The position numbers and the translations under genes are program-made. From Flaveria trinervia (Eukaryota > Streptophyta > Magnoliopsida > Asterales > Asteraceae), in NCBI GenBank assembly GCA_025506515.1, contig CM046442.1:16507187-16571186 (forward strand): a stretch of 64,000 nucleotides of DNA, in the 5' to 3' direction. Every line of letters begins with the position of its first letter. The stretch's first letter is position 1. This document shows positions 49,151 through 60,440 of this stretch, piece after piece. The notes under the pieces are model-generated. The model was not told the DNA's origin. It did not search any database and saw nothing but the letters and a program-made list of their open reading frames with translations.

Positions 49151-50251
49151 CTTTTAGTTGTAGATGTTACTTTGAAGAACCAATATTTGCACCTGCTCTA
49201 AATATTATTAGATATATGTGACAACTCTATAAATTTTAATAGCATTAAATATTAAAAACTATTGATATTTTTATATTTAGTTTTCATACCAGTATCATTA
49301 TTTTGAACTTTTGGTTTCATATTTTTTCTCTAGTATCTTTCTCAATCACATCATCACTATCATTGTCTAATTCAATCGGTGTTGATTCATCATTAGTGTA
49401 CTTGCTGAGATAAAGTACGGCTATTCGTTTACTCCTTCTTGTTGCTAGAACATTATATGTAATAAGTTTAGTCAAAGTAGCACATAATAAGCACAAGCAA
49501 TCATGGTAGCATAACTGAACTCACATGATTAGCACAACCAATCATAGTAGCACAACTTAACTCATAATAACAACACATAATAAAATTAGCACACTTCTTG
49601 ATTTAGGTAACAATAATATATCTGTTTTTCTAAAAAAACATGATTAACAACAAGGTTCAACTCATTCATATTCGCTCAATCAATAAAACTAGCGCAAATC
49701 CAAAATACATGTTCCGATAAAGATAGTATTATAGAAACAGGGCACTATGTTCTTTTGGAAAAAGTAGCCGAAAATCAAAATTGCACACTAGCTAATCGAA
49801 ACAACCATCAAATATCAACTCTGCAAAAGACCCCGAATAACAAAAATTACAACTCATTTATACTCCATCAAATATAAAAACAACACAATTCCAAAAAATA
49901 GCACGATCGTAATTTTCACTTTCATTCATACTTACCATACCCAAAACCAAAATATACTTTTGATTATAGCACTTTTTTCTAATTTATTGTAAATCAGGTC
50001 CAGCTTGCAATCATAAGTACTACAACTAACAATTTCATCAATTATAATAGCATTCTCGCTAACAATCAGTAATACAAACAATGGAACAATAGAAATATCT
50101 TCACATTGTAAATCGGTTCAACCCCATTACATCTTAGAAGTGTTAATTGCCAAATAAATCATAACTTACATGTTAGTATGAAGACGTTTTTGTCACCAGC
50201 ATCTTTGATTTCTTCGTTTCTGATTGTTGACCTATCCTTCATATTTTTCAT
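49151..50251 (-). pseudogene. Ulp1-like protease gene, 5' fragment with start codon
   Basis: A candidate first exon starts with ATG at 50251-50249 and ends at 50170 at a consensus donor (GTAAGT on the minus strand); it encodes a short charged N-terminus (MKNMKDRSTIRNEEIK). A later exon near 49300-49450 encodes a basic stretch (TRRSKRIAVLYLSKY) followed by an acidic one, as in N-terminal tails of plant Ulp1-like MULE proteins. The fragment ends at the gypsy insertion site 49151 and continues at 22788. No domain is present in this piece by itself, so the call rests on continuity with the rest. Confidence 0.6.
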
Positions 50252-50589
50252 TGTGCGATAAACCCTAGTTTTAAGAAGGGGGAAAATGTCAATTTTTGCT
50301 TCAGAAGGAATCGATTGTGTTGATATGATGTTAATTTGATTTCAATACTATTTTGATCAAAGAATCTTGTTAACCGAAATCACTATTTCTACAGGATCAT
50401 GATTAATGACAGGCGCTTACAATTTAATTTAATTAGCATAATTACCATAATACCTCTAAGATTAAGTTGCAAATAATAAATTGAACTTTGATGGCATGTA
50501 ATTAATAACAACCCTAGATTCTAAAAATCAACATCCAAGATCTGTTCTCACTATTTTTAAATAACACAAGGTTTGTATCAAATCCATCC

Positions 50590-50842
50590 TCTATATATAC
50601 AGGGTTATCTTGAGAACCATTTTTTATGAGAACTCTAAACACCATATTACACACATTTTAGTTATATGCAAGTCACATGCCAAATTCATATTTTTTTTAA
50701 AATGTTCATAATTTTTTTCCGACATTACTTTTTCAAATTTTTGTTACCATTAATTTCAATATTTCTTTATCTTTCCAACGCCTAATATATATATATACAT
50801 ACATACATACATATATATATATATATAATATATATATATACA

Positions 50843-50941
<99 letters not shown>

Positions 50942-51180
50942 TAGGTTATTTTGAAAACTATCTTTTTTTGTGAGAACTGTAGAAACCAATCTGAGCCACT
51001 TATTTTTTATCACATGCAAATCACATGTCATTTCCTCCTGTTTTTAAACGTTGGTAACTTTTTTCACGACATCATTTCTTCAAAAATATTTCAACATAAA
51101 ATTTATTTTTTTTATCTTTCCCACGCCTACCATATTGATATATTTAAAAAAAATCATTCATCCGTTGTTTACATATATAT
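50590..51180. repeat. pair of diverged ~200-bp repeats around TA/CATA microsatellites
   Basis: Two direct, diverged copies (about 50590-50785 and 50937-51140) share GAGAAC, ATGCAAGTCACATG, TTTTT(C)CGACAT and TATCTTTCC(C/A)ACGCCTA words. Between them lie (TA)n and (CATA)n microsatellites. The GAGAACC-rich style resembles ends of MULEs or Helitrons, and the position just outside the Ulp1-like 5' end makes a MULE terminus possible, but no left partner was found. Confidence 0.6.
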
Positions 51181-51214
51181 AAATCTAGTTATACACATGT
51201 GTAATACTGGATTT

Positions 51215-52330
51215 ACACAACTACGAGTCCATGACGATGATATCTCAAAGACTGCGTTTCGTACTCGATATGGGCATTTTGAGTTCATGGTTATGCCTTT
51301 TGGTTTAACAAATGCTCTTGCTATTTTCATGGATCTCATGAATCAAGTATACAAGCCTTATCTAGACAAGTTTGTGATCGTCTTCATTGATGACATACTT
51401 ATGTATTCCAAGTTCAATACTGGTCATGAACTTCACTCGCAACAAGTTCTTAAGCTGTTGAAAAAAGAACAATTGTATGTGAAGTTCTCGAAGTGCGAAT
51501 TTTGGCTTGAGGAAGTTCAATTTCTAGGACACGTGATAAATAGCCAAGGAATTCATGTTGACCCTGCAAAGGTGGAAGCTGTGAAGAATTGGTTTGTTCT
51601 TACAACTCCAACTGAAGTTTGTTCTTTCCTTGGTCTTGTTGGTTATTACCGGTGATTCATTGCCAACTTTTCAAGAATCGCGAAGCCACTTCTTTCTTTG
51701 ACTCAAAAGAATAAACCATTTGAGTGGGGGTCCAAACAAGAGGAAGCCTTTGAAGCATTAAAGCCCAAGTTGTGTAACGCTCCTATCTTGACCCTACCCG
51801 ATGGAAACGACGATTTCATCATGTATTGTGATGCATCTAAACAAAGCCTTGTTTGTGTTCTCATGCAACGAGGAAAGGTCATAGCATGTGCATCGAGACA
51901 ATTGAAGGTCCACGAGGTGAATTACACGACACACGATCTAGAACTTGATGCTGTGGTTTTTGCCTTAAAGATTTGAAGGAATTACCTTTATGGTACACAA
52001 TGTATAGTCTACACCAATCACAAAAGCCTTCAACAGATTTTTAACCAAAAAGATCTCAATATGAGACAACGTCGTTGGGTTGAGTTGATTAGTGATTACG
52101 ATTGTGACATTCGTTACCACCCTGGTAAGGCAAATGTCGCAGCCGATGCACTAAGTCGAAAGATTCATAACAAGATGGTCTCGTTTAAAGAAATTCGTGA
52201 TCAACGACAATGGTTTGATACTTTGGGAGAATTTGATACTGAGATCCGTCTAGATGTCAACGAGACCACCGTGCTGCTACAAAATTTGAGGATTGAATGC
52301 GACATCGAGACTAGTATTTTAGAGGCTTAA
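51215..52330 (+). pseudogene. gypsy element B reverse transcriptase (partial) and RNase H
   Basis: Starts at QLRVHDDDISKTAFRTRYGH, so the RT fingers are missing. The catalytic VFIDDILMYSKF is present, then SKCEFWLEEVQFLGHV. A TGA follows GLVGYYR at 51653. RNase H continues at 51698-51976 (MYCDASKQSLVCVLMQRG, HDLELDAVVFALKI), has a TGA at 51977, and resumes with TNHKSLQQIF and RYHPGKANVAADALSRK to about 52170. The tail to 52330 is connector. The two stops fit CGA to TGA and TGG to TGA transitions. Confidence 0.88.
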
Positions 52331-53729
52331 CAAGCGGTTCAAAGAGAAGGAAGAATAAGGAGGAATTGGAGCATAATCTTCTAGCTCAACTAGAAACGAA
52401 ACCCAATGGGTTGATGTATTTCGCAAATCAAATTTGGGTTCCGAATCATGATAATCTTCGTACCTTTATCATGAACGAAGCTCATCAAACCCGTTATTCT
52501 ATTTATCCTGGCTCCGATAAGACATATATGGATCTGTGTGGTCAATATTGGTGGCCTGGAATGAAGAAGGACATAGCGACTTACGTAGCTAAGTGTCTTG
52601 CATGTACGAAGGTTAAAGTTGAACATCAACGACCAAGTGGATTACTTGAATAGCCTGAGATTCCTATGTGGAAATGGGAACACATATCCATGGACTTCAT
52701 AAGCAAAATACCTCATACCTCTTATGGTCATGATAGCCTATGGGTGATCGTTGACCGATTGACCAAGTCGGCACATTCCATACCCATGCGTGACACTTAC
52801 AAAACATCAAGGTTGGTGCGTATATACATAGATGAAATGTGAGTCGTCATGGGGTACCTTTGCATATAATATCCGATCGAGATGCTCGTTTCACTTCTCA
52901 CTTTTAGTCGTATGTGCAAGAACTCTTGGGTACTCAACTGGATCTAAGCACGGCTTACTATCCTCAAACGGACTGTCAAACCGAGCGAACCATCCAAACC
53001 TTGGAACATTTGCTACGACTTTGTGTTCTTGATTTTGGTGGTGACTGGGATACGCATTTACCACTTGTGGAATTTTCGTATAACAATATTTATCACTCGA
53101 GTATCAAGATTACACCTTTTGAAGCGCATTATGGTCGTAAATGTCGTTCTCTGATCTACTAGACCGACATTGGTGAAAATTTCATCACTGGTCCTGAGCT
53201 TATACAAGAAACGACTGATAAAGTTTTCATAATTCGCAAGAACCTTGAAGTGGCGAGAAGTCGACAAAAGAGCTATGCCGATAAGAGATCTAAGCCATTG
53301 GAATTCCAAGTTAGGGATATGGTTCTTCTTAAGGTCTCACCATGGAAGAGCGTTGTTTGCTTTGGAAAGAAGAGTAAACTAGCTCCAAGATTTGTAGGAC
53401 CTTTCAAGATTCTGAAAAGGATCGAAAAAGTGGCTTACAAACTGGAACTACCTTCCGACCTTAGTGGAGTTCATCCTGTTTTCCATGTCTCAAATCTAAG
53501 GAAGTGCTTGGCTCACGAAAGTCTGCATGTTCTGTTGGATGACATCCAGATCAACGAGTCATTACATTTTATTGAGAAACCCGTTGTAGTCATGGATCGT
53601 ATTATTAAGAAGACTAGAACCACAACTACCCCGATCGTCAAGGTTCGCTGGGAGAATAAGTGTGGAGCTGAATTTACTTGGGTGCGTGAGGAACATATGA
53701 AGAAGAAATACTCGTATTTGTTCGTCTAG
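52331..53729 (+). pseudogene. gypsy element B integrase and C-terminal tail
   Basis: The zinc-binding HHCC region (HQTRYSIYPGSDKTYMD, CLACTKVKVEHQRPSG) lies at 52366-52653, and the catalytic core runs at about 52680-53160 with WVIVDRLTKSAH, then LDLSTAYYPQTDCQTERTI with the last catalytic acid. The C-terminal part at 53250-53729 is one open frame with VLLKVSPWKSVVCF and HPVFHVSNLRKCL and ends in a natural-looking TAG. Stops at 52330, 52651 and 53160 and frame changes near 52840 inactivate it. Confidence 0.88.
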
Positions 53730-53777
53730 TTTCATTCTTAATTTCAGGGCGAGATTCTTATAAGTAGGGGAGACTGT

Positions 53778-53979
53778 AACATCTTGTATTTTTCGTTAAA
53801 TTAAAAGTTAACGTCGTTATACTCTTGTAAGGACCATTTTTAAGAAAAAGTCATTTATGAAACTATATGGGTTATTTGTGTTTGTTTTTTTATTCTACTT
53901 TAACCCATTGGATTGAGGGTTAATAATGTGATTTATTAAAATAAATATAATAATAATAATGATAATAATAATAATAATA

Positions 53980-54016
<37 letters not shown>

Positions 54017-56390
54017 TAATAATAATAATAATAATAATTAATAATAATAAATTATAATAATAATAACTAAAATAATAGTATAATAACAATAAAAATATTA
54101 ATAATAATAATAATAATTTATAAAAGTTATTAGACCTAAAAATATTTAAAACTTAAGGTAATTAAATTTAGGGGGCTTGATTGTCAATTTATAAACTTTA
54201 AATGAAAATTTTATGCATAAAATAATAAAAATTCAGAGTTGAGGGACTGTTTGTATAAATTATAAATCAAACCCCCATTTACCTTTCTCTCTTCTCGATT
54301 TTCCAGTCGCCAGCCGGCCAAGCCGGCGCGACACCGGTGAGACCCCATAACAGTCAAAACAACCACGATTTTAAAATCAAATGATACCAAACGTTTCGAG
54401 GGAATGTTTCAAACTTGAATACATGTGTTAATTGAGGTTAAAAACGGGTATGAAGACAATGGAATCTCAAAACCGAAGATTTCATTTGAACCGTGAACTG
54501 TTCGACAATTGAAATAGGTTAATAACCCAATTAATTGAGCACACCCAATCGTTTAACCGTTTCTAGTTCATCACTAAAAGCAATTTCATTTGAAACGCAC
54601 CAAACATCGCATTCGATTCCCTTCTCTAACGCGACTTGTAACTAAGATGTTCATCACAATTCAAGCATCTTGAACCTCAATTGAAAAAGGGCTTTTAGTT
54701 GAATACACTCTTTCGAGCTCTACCTGCATTTAATTCGAGTGGTATCAACGATTTCATGTTGAATCCTATCTCCCTCACGGTTGCGACTACTCTCATCCTA
54801 ATCGCCATCAATTTGAACCAAATCACATAAGTTTCTTACACGCATATACTCGATTTTACATGGGGTATCAAATCCCCATGTTTATTTCAGTAATCATCAT
54901 CGATTGGGGATTCAATTTGAATCGAATCATATTAGGGTTCATATGGATTTTTGGGGTTTGCATAAGCACAAGTTCTAAAAAATTAAGTTTGGATAACAAA
55001 CAGAAATGGAGGCTCCTAGCCCACTGGTCAACATACTCATAGGATGCAAAAGAGACACGGGTTTGAACCCGGCCCCTACAATATGTTTTTTTATTTGCAT
55101 AAATTACTTTTATTTTCAGAAAATTATATAAATGTTATTAGATTCATGTAAAAATCATTTTAATAATTACTACAAACTCGAAATGTAATTATTATTTTCT
55201 AAAATATTTAGAAAATTATAATTTGATATTTATTTCAATTTTTTAGATGTCAAACTTTGTAAGAGTATATAATTTATTTTACAAGTGTGAAATTATAAAA
55301 CAAATTATTTCTAAAATCTTTATTTAGTTTCTAAAAATTCTAAAGCATTTAATTTTCTATTTCCTTATTTATCAAAGGTTTAAATATTATAAAACCTTTA
55401 TAAGGTTTATTCAAAAGTTTAAAAAATATTATACTTTTAGACTATTTGCAAGTCATTTAAATAAATAATTATTCAACTAATTGTTTCTAATCAAGTTTTA
55501 AATAATTAATTATTAATTGATATTTTCTTTTCACATTATATATTCAACCATTACTTAATCAACAAATAATAATATTTGAGTAATATTACAATTCAATTTC
55601 ACTAATGATTCATTTTCGTTTTAAATCCTAATTATTAAATCAATTTATTTTATCTTTATGGAATCAAAATATAATTAGTTGTATTTAACCTAATTATCAA
55701 AACCCCAAAATTCCAATTGAAACCCTAGATCACATTTGATCGTTAAACATATTCGTAATGTAATCTTGGAACTTATATGTTTAGGATCTTGTAAAATGAA
55801 TCGTTGAAGCACAACTTAATTTATTGATATTCTCTTAAGAATCATCTTATTTATCATGTGAGTTGTCATGCCCCTTTTATATTATTTCACGTCTTTTTAA
55901 GACGAAAATGTTAAACTTATCAACTTACACTTATAAATGTTTTATACTTGTAACGCGCATGCAATTCATACTTAATTTTGTCATGGTTATCTGTGTTATT
56001 GTGAGATTTATATGAGAGATACATTATATGTTGACAATAATTAACTATTGCTAGCCTACGACGTCATAGATCTATGGGTCTGACAAGCCTATTTGGTACT
56101 AAAGCTGGTGTATTACCGGCTCCTGATGACGTATGACTTGTTCATCATGGGAACCAAATACACTTAACTAATCATTATAAGCTTGTAATCTTAATCTTGG
56201 TCAAGGTTTGATTGTAGCTATATGTGTTCTATAAACTTGCATAATTCTTAACCATTGACATGAATTACTACTACTTGTAAATCTTTTGATATATTTATGT
56301 ATATTAAACCCTTGAAAACTCATCAAATTTTATAGTTGACCTTTTATTTTTAACATGTTCCAGGAAATGCCCAAGTTTAATGTTATCTCT
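53778..56390 (+). repeat. 3' LTR of gypsy element B, truncated at its 3' end
   Basis: Starts TGTAACATCTTG just after a purine run (AAGTAGGGGAGAC). Contains a long (TAA)n stretch at about 53935-54115, a tRNA-like module at 55017-55070 (A box TAGCCCACTGG, B box GGGTTTGAACCC, then a T run near 55086), and the AGCCTACGACGTC...GGGAACCAAATACACTTA block. Similarity to the solo LTR ends near 56390, where another repeat takes over. Confidence 0.85.
53935..54115. repeat. (TAA/AAT)n microsatellite
   Basis: Long imperfect TAA run at the same relative place as a similar run in the solo LTR (about 32290-32400). Confidence 0.95.
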
Positions 56391-56455
56391 TGAAGTAGCC
56401 TAACCACTTCCACCACTTCCAAATTTCATAGCTATATGTATGCCCAAATTTCATA

Positions 56456-56895
56456 CATGGTCACGAACTGAGGGAGTAGCTAACCACTTCCACCATTTCA
56501 ACTTCGATGTTATTTTCTAAATCAAAGTAATTTACACACTAACAAAGTCCAAAAATTCATAAAAGAAGAAAAAAGTTTTGAGGACCAATAAGGTGAGGAC
56601 ACGTGACCTTGTTTTATAAGATATAGTTAATATTGATGTCTTTATAAAAATAAAATTATTTCGACATAATTTAAATGAGTGATAAATCTAACAACGTAAC
56701 TAATGGCATATGGTCGTAAATATACCCTAAACAGTTTATCAAATACACAACAGAATATGAACGTAAATTAAATAACTAGTAAACGTTGTCATATTATTAT
56801 AAAATATATACTCACAATGATATAAATCCAAAAAGTTACTCATTACATAGAGCATTAATATTTAAAAAACAAACTTTGATAATGACATATGCTTA
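56456..56895 (+). repeat. dispersed repeat, copy B (partner at 8434-8881)
   Basis: Same orientation as copy A. Similarity stops exactly at GCTTA, where the TGTTGG segment begins; copy A continues with a different sequence there. Confidence 0.8.
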
Positions 56896-57938
56896 TGTTG
56901 GAATTTTGAACACAAAATAATTATATTTATATATTTTTATATAAAAGTTATTTGTTTATTGGTTTAAGTTCTCGTTTTGTAACGAACTATACCGTGTCCA
57001 AACTGAAGATAAGATGAATTAGATATCGATGTTCGAAGTTGACAGGATCAGCGATCACAAGTTTGATGTATTAGAGTTCAAAGCAGCGGAATACGAACAG
57101 GAATTAGACAAATTGTAGCAAGTAATCGATACTTGTATGCATTAAGAGCACATACGGTTATAGTGAGAGAATATATATTTCTGATTCAAGGAATGTTTAT
57201 AGATATAGAATATTTCTAATCAAATCATTCATATCATTCCCGTCATTCACATTATTACAATAGGTTGTCACTCCTTATATAAAGTGCAACAATCACTGTT
57301 GTTATCACGGAAAGTGACAACTGGCAGATCTAATACAAAAATAACTAACTCTTAACAACCACTGAAATGTTCACAACTACTGAGAACATATCAGAGTGTT
57401 AAGTACAGAATATAAAACTACTGATTAGAAACTACTGAAACTACAACGACTGAAGAACAAGCTCTTCAGTCGTTTTACAAAACTACTGAAACATAAAAAT
57501 ATAAAACTACTGATATCACAACTACTGAAGAAGTACTCTTCAGCAGTTGTGACAAACTACTGACGCTTCAGTACTTGATCTTTAGACTTTGACCTTCAGA
57601 TGTTTCATCAGCTGATGACTTCAGTAGATATCATCAGCTGATGTCTTCAGTCTTTGTCTTCAGACTTTGTACATTAGTTGTTGATCTTCAGCACTTGTAA
57701 ACTCTTCAGCTGTTGTACTTCAGTACTTTGGTCTTTTCAGCTTCAGCACTTGTGTTCTTCAGCTGTTGTACTTCAGCACTTTAGTTCTTCAGCTGTTGAA
57801 GTCTTCAGCACTTGATCTTCAGCTGTTGAAGTCTTCAGCACTTGTCAAACTGCTGATGAGGCTTTCAGCAGTTGTTGTGATACCATGTGGGACTTAGAGG
57901 TTTTCTGATCTTGGCTCATTGGTTCTTTTGGTCCAACA
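56896..57938. repeat. LTR-like segment with CTTCAG/CTGAAG word array
   Basis: 1043 bp bounded by TGTTGG and CCAACA, the inverted ends of a typical copia LTR. Its start coincides with the break in the dispersed repeat. A dense array of CTGAAG and CTTCAG words (CTTCAGCTGTTG, CTTCAGCACTTG) fills about 57420-57870. Flanks GCTTA and GAAGT do not match, so no target duplication supports it; it may be a truncated or rearranged LTR. Confidence 0.5.
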
Positions 57939-58773
57939 GAAGTTGAGTGGTCGGAATGAAGAAAGTAAAATTTGGTTGATTATTGTAGGAATTGTTGCAG
58001 TTTCTTGCATAACGTTAATAAAACCATTTATTGATTAAAATGAATGTTTTATGTTGACCAAGTCTTTTAATAAATATTATGAATATTTATTATGAATCAT
58101 AATTTTTATCATAATTGGTATTAAACATGTCATGAATAAGATACGATTTTTAATTTGGTCTCATAAAACATTTCATAAATCAAATGGAAGTTTTGATTGT
58201 GAATCATAAAACTCACATTAGTGTGAAGTCTTTAGCATGAGTATATAAACAAACTCATGATGATAAAAAGAAAAAGAAGAAACTTATTCTTTTTAGATTC
58301 AACAAATTTTATAAAAATTTAGAGATGAGTACTCTCTAAATTGTTCTTCATACACCATCATCTTTCATCTTGTTCCATATAACATCATAACACATACTTT
58401 ACCCGGTGATCTCTCGGGCCGAGACACTCTCCGGCATTACATACTGTTTTGGCTGTTGTACCCTGGGAGACAGACGTGCTGTCTTGAGTAGAGACGCGAA
58501 ATTTGTTTTAAGAGACCCGTGTCTAACACGATCCTCAACCACAACCGTCAATCTTTTGTTTGTTGTTTGTTGTAGTCAAGGGGTATAGTTGAAGATTCAA
58601 CGTGATGAAGACTTGTGTCAAGAATGTTATATGAATACTCGTTGGAGTATATACTAAATACATTTGTTCGAATCAAGTTTGGTATATAAATATTGTTTAT
58701 ACTCATTTTTTTGTCGTATTTGTAAACCTATTGTACTAAAATATTTCTCATGGCTAACGAGAGTATCGTTAGA
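57939..58773. other. non-coding segment, possibly a further LTR remnant
   Basis: AT-rich, with a good TATA box (GAGTATATAAAC near 58240) followed by a leader-like region. No coding capacity was recognised and no paired copy lies in the window. Confidence 0.35.
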
Positions 58774-59342
58774 TGTAACACCCAGATATTTATTATTTTG
58801 AAGCCGGTGACGAAAGAAAAGAAAATAAAGTTCAAAGTTGAGGGACCAAACTCGCCAATGAAGAAAAGTTGGGAAATGTGGTGATATTAGTAGGGAGAGG
58901 GCAGCCCACTCTCCCCACACACCCCACATTTCAGATTTCATAGAGAGAAGAATAGAGAAAGGAGAAAAAGTTGGTTCGAGTTAGTTCGGGTCGCCAAAAT
59001 CATCGTGTAGCAAGCCAAATCGAAGCTCTTGTCATTGTGCTCATTTGTGTGAGTTCTAGGATCCCTCTTTTACATGTTTTTGAATGATTTTAGGGCTGGA
59101 ACCATCTGAAAACCCTTTTTCGAGTTTTTGGGTGTAAACCCGTTTTTATGCATTTGTGTATGTGTATGATGCGTTTGGAGCTTGATTTCATTCATGGTTA
59201 TGCTCGAATGAGGTCGTGGTATGTTTCCCTAAGCTTAGGATGGTCGATTGGGCTCAAAATGGGTTTAGATGAGTTTGGAGGCTGAAAACCCTCGGCTGCA
59301 GTCGTGATGAACTGCATTCTGCATCAGCTAAGGCCATTCGGC

Positions 59343-59850
59343 TGAATGGAGGGAGACTGGAGGCCAGTCACCCGAATGGAGGGAGACTGGAGGCCAGTCA
59401 CCCGAATGGAGGGAGACTGGTGGCCAGTCACCCGAATGGAGGGAGACTGGAGGCCAGTCACCCGAATGGAGGAGACTGGAGGCCAGTCACCCGAATGGAG
59501 GGAGACTGGAGTCCAGTCACCCGAATGGAGGGAGACTGGAGGCCAGTCACCCGAATGGAGGGAGACAGAAGGCCAGTCACCCGAATGGAGGGAGACTGAA
59601 GGCCAGTCACCCGAATGGAGGGAGACTGGAGGCCAGTCACCCGACTGGAGGGAGAATGAAGGTCCAGTCACCCGTATGAAGGTCCAGTCACCAGAATGAA
59701 GGTCCAGTCACCCGCATGAAGGTCCAGTCACCCGAATGAAGGTCCAGTCACCTGAATGAAGGTCCAGTCACCCGAATGAAGGTCAAGTCTCCCGAATGAA
59801 GGTCCAGTCACCTGAATGAAGGTCCAGTCACCCGAATGAAGGGTCGATCA
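59343..59850 (+). repeat. tandem array, 30-bp unit then 20-bp unit
   Basis: About ten 30-bp units (GAATGGAGGGAGACTGGAGG then CCAGTCACCC) are followed by about ten 20-bp units (GAATGAAGGTCCAGTCACCC). The second type looks like the first with 10 bp removed. Period 30 keeps frames open on both strands, giving repeat ORFs that are not genes. Confidence 0.92.
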
Positions 59851-60279
59851 CATGGAGGCCATACGACTGGAGGGTGTCCATACGCACAATTAGGGTTGTT
59901 GCATCCGAAGAAAGTGTAGCTAGACTTCTGGCTTTCGGGGGAAAGTGCAGATGTAAGTCTTGACATAAAGGTTTCCCGTAAGAGCATGTAAGATAGCATA
60001 TATGGCCTTAGAAGCATGTAGGGCATAGAGATGATGATGTTGCATGTTATGTATGCATGATGTTGCCCTGTATGATGTGATGTGAATGCATGTTAATGTT
60101 CCTTAGTATGATGTATAATATCTTTCCTATGGCTTTACTTATTATGAGGAATGAATGAAATATTATGTAACGTAAAGTGAAAGATAATGAAAGAGGAACA
60201 TGACGATGAATGCATGCATTAATGAACGAATGAAAGAAGTCTTGCAAGCAATGGATATCAGAGTCCTTCTTTGTGATTG

Positions 60280-60440
60280 ACCAAACGTGTAGTGCCTCTA
60301 CCGCTTACCCCTAGTACTGTGGCATACATTTAGTTGTTCATTTATTGACTTCGGCCCAGTAGCTAAGACTGATGGTTACTCCTAGTACCGTGGCATACAT
60401 TAGTTGTTCATTTATTGACTTCGGCCCGGTAGCTAAGATT
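60280..60440 (+). repeat. tandem duplication of about 65 bp in the solo LTR
   Basis: CCTAGTAC(T/C)GTGGCATACAT through CGGCCC(A/G)GTAGCTAAGA occurs twice in a row. Confidence 0.85.

Larger units (their letters stand above)
9122..50251. mobile_element. Mutator-like element (Ulp1-carrying MULE), interrupted by nested retrotransposons
   Basis: A FAR1/MuDR-type transposase remnant (+, 9122-11832) faces a Ulp1-like protease gene (-, 12533 to 50251) in convergent orientation. This arrangement is known for Ulp1-bearing MULEs such as the Kaonashi (KI) elements of Arabidopsis. The MULE sequence is discontinuous: about 9122-15292, 22018-22788 and 49151-50251. Removing the two outer insertions and one duplication copy each leaves roughly 8 kb, a plausible size for an autonomous MULE. 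The given limits are gene limits; the terminal inverted repeats and 9-bp target duplication were not identified. Confidence 0.7.
51215..56390 (+). mobile_element. 5'-truncated Ty3/gypsy element B with 3' LTR
   Basis: Begins abruptly inside RT, runs through RNase H and integrase to 53729, then enters an LTR at 53778 (TGTAACATCTTG) that fades near 56390 before its expected end. The 5' LTR, gag and protease are missing. The LTR family is that of the solo LTR at 32034. No target duplication can be assigned because both ends are truncated. Confidence 0.87.

Noticed and set aside
53895..54089. Ile/Leu/Tyr-rich ORF
   Set aside because: Translation of the TAA microsatellite in the LTR of element B.
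56896..57938. Complete copia element or solo LTR with target duplication
   Set aside because: The ends look right, but the flanks GCTTA and GAAGT differ and no primer-binding site follows; kept only as LTR-like.
59324..59699. Overlapping repeat ORFs on both strands (MEGDWRPVTR and SIRVTGLQSP types)
   Set aside because: The 30-bp period lacks stops in several frames at once; these are artefacts of the tandem array.
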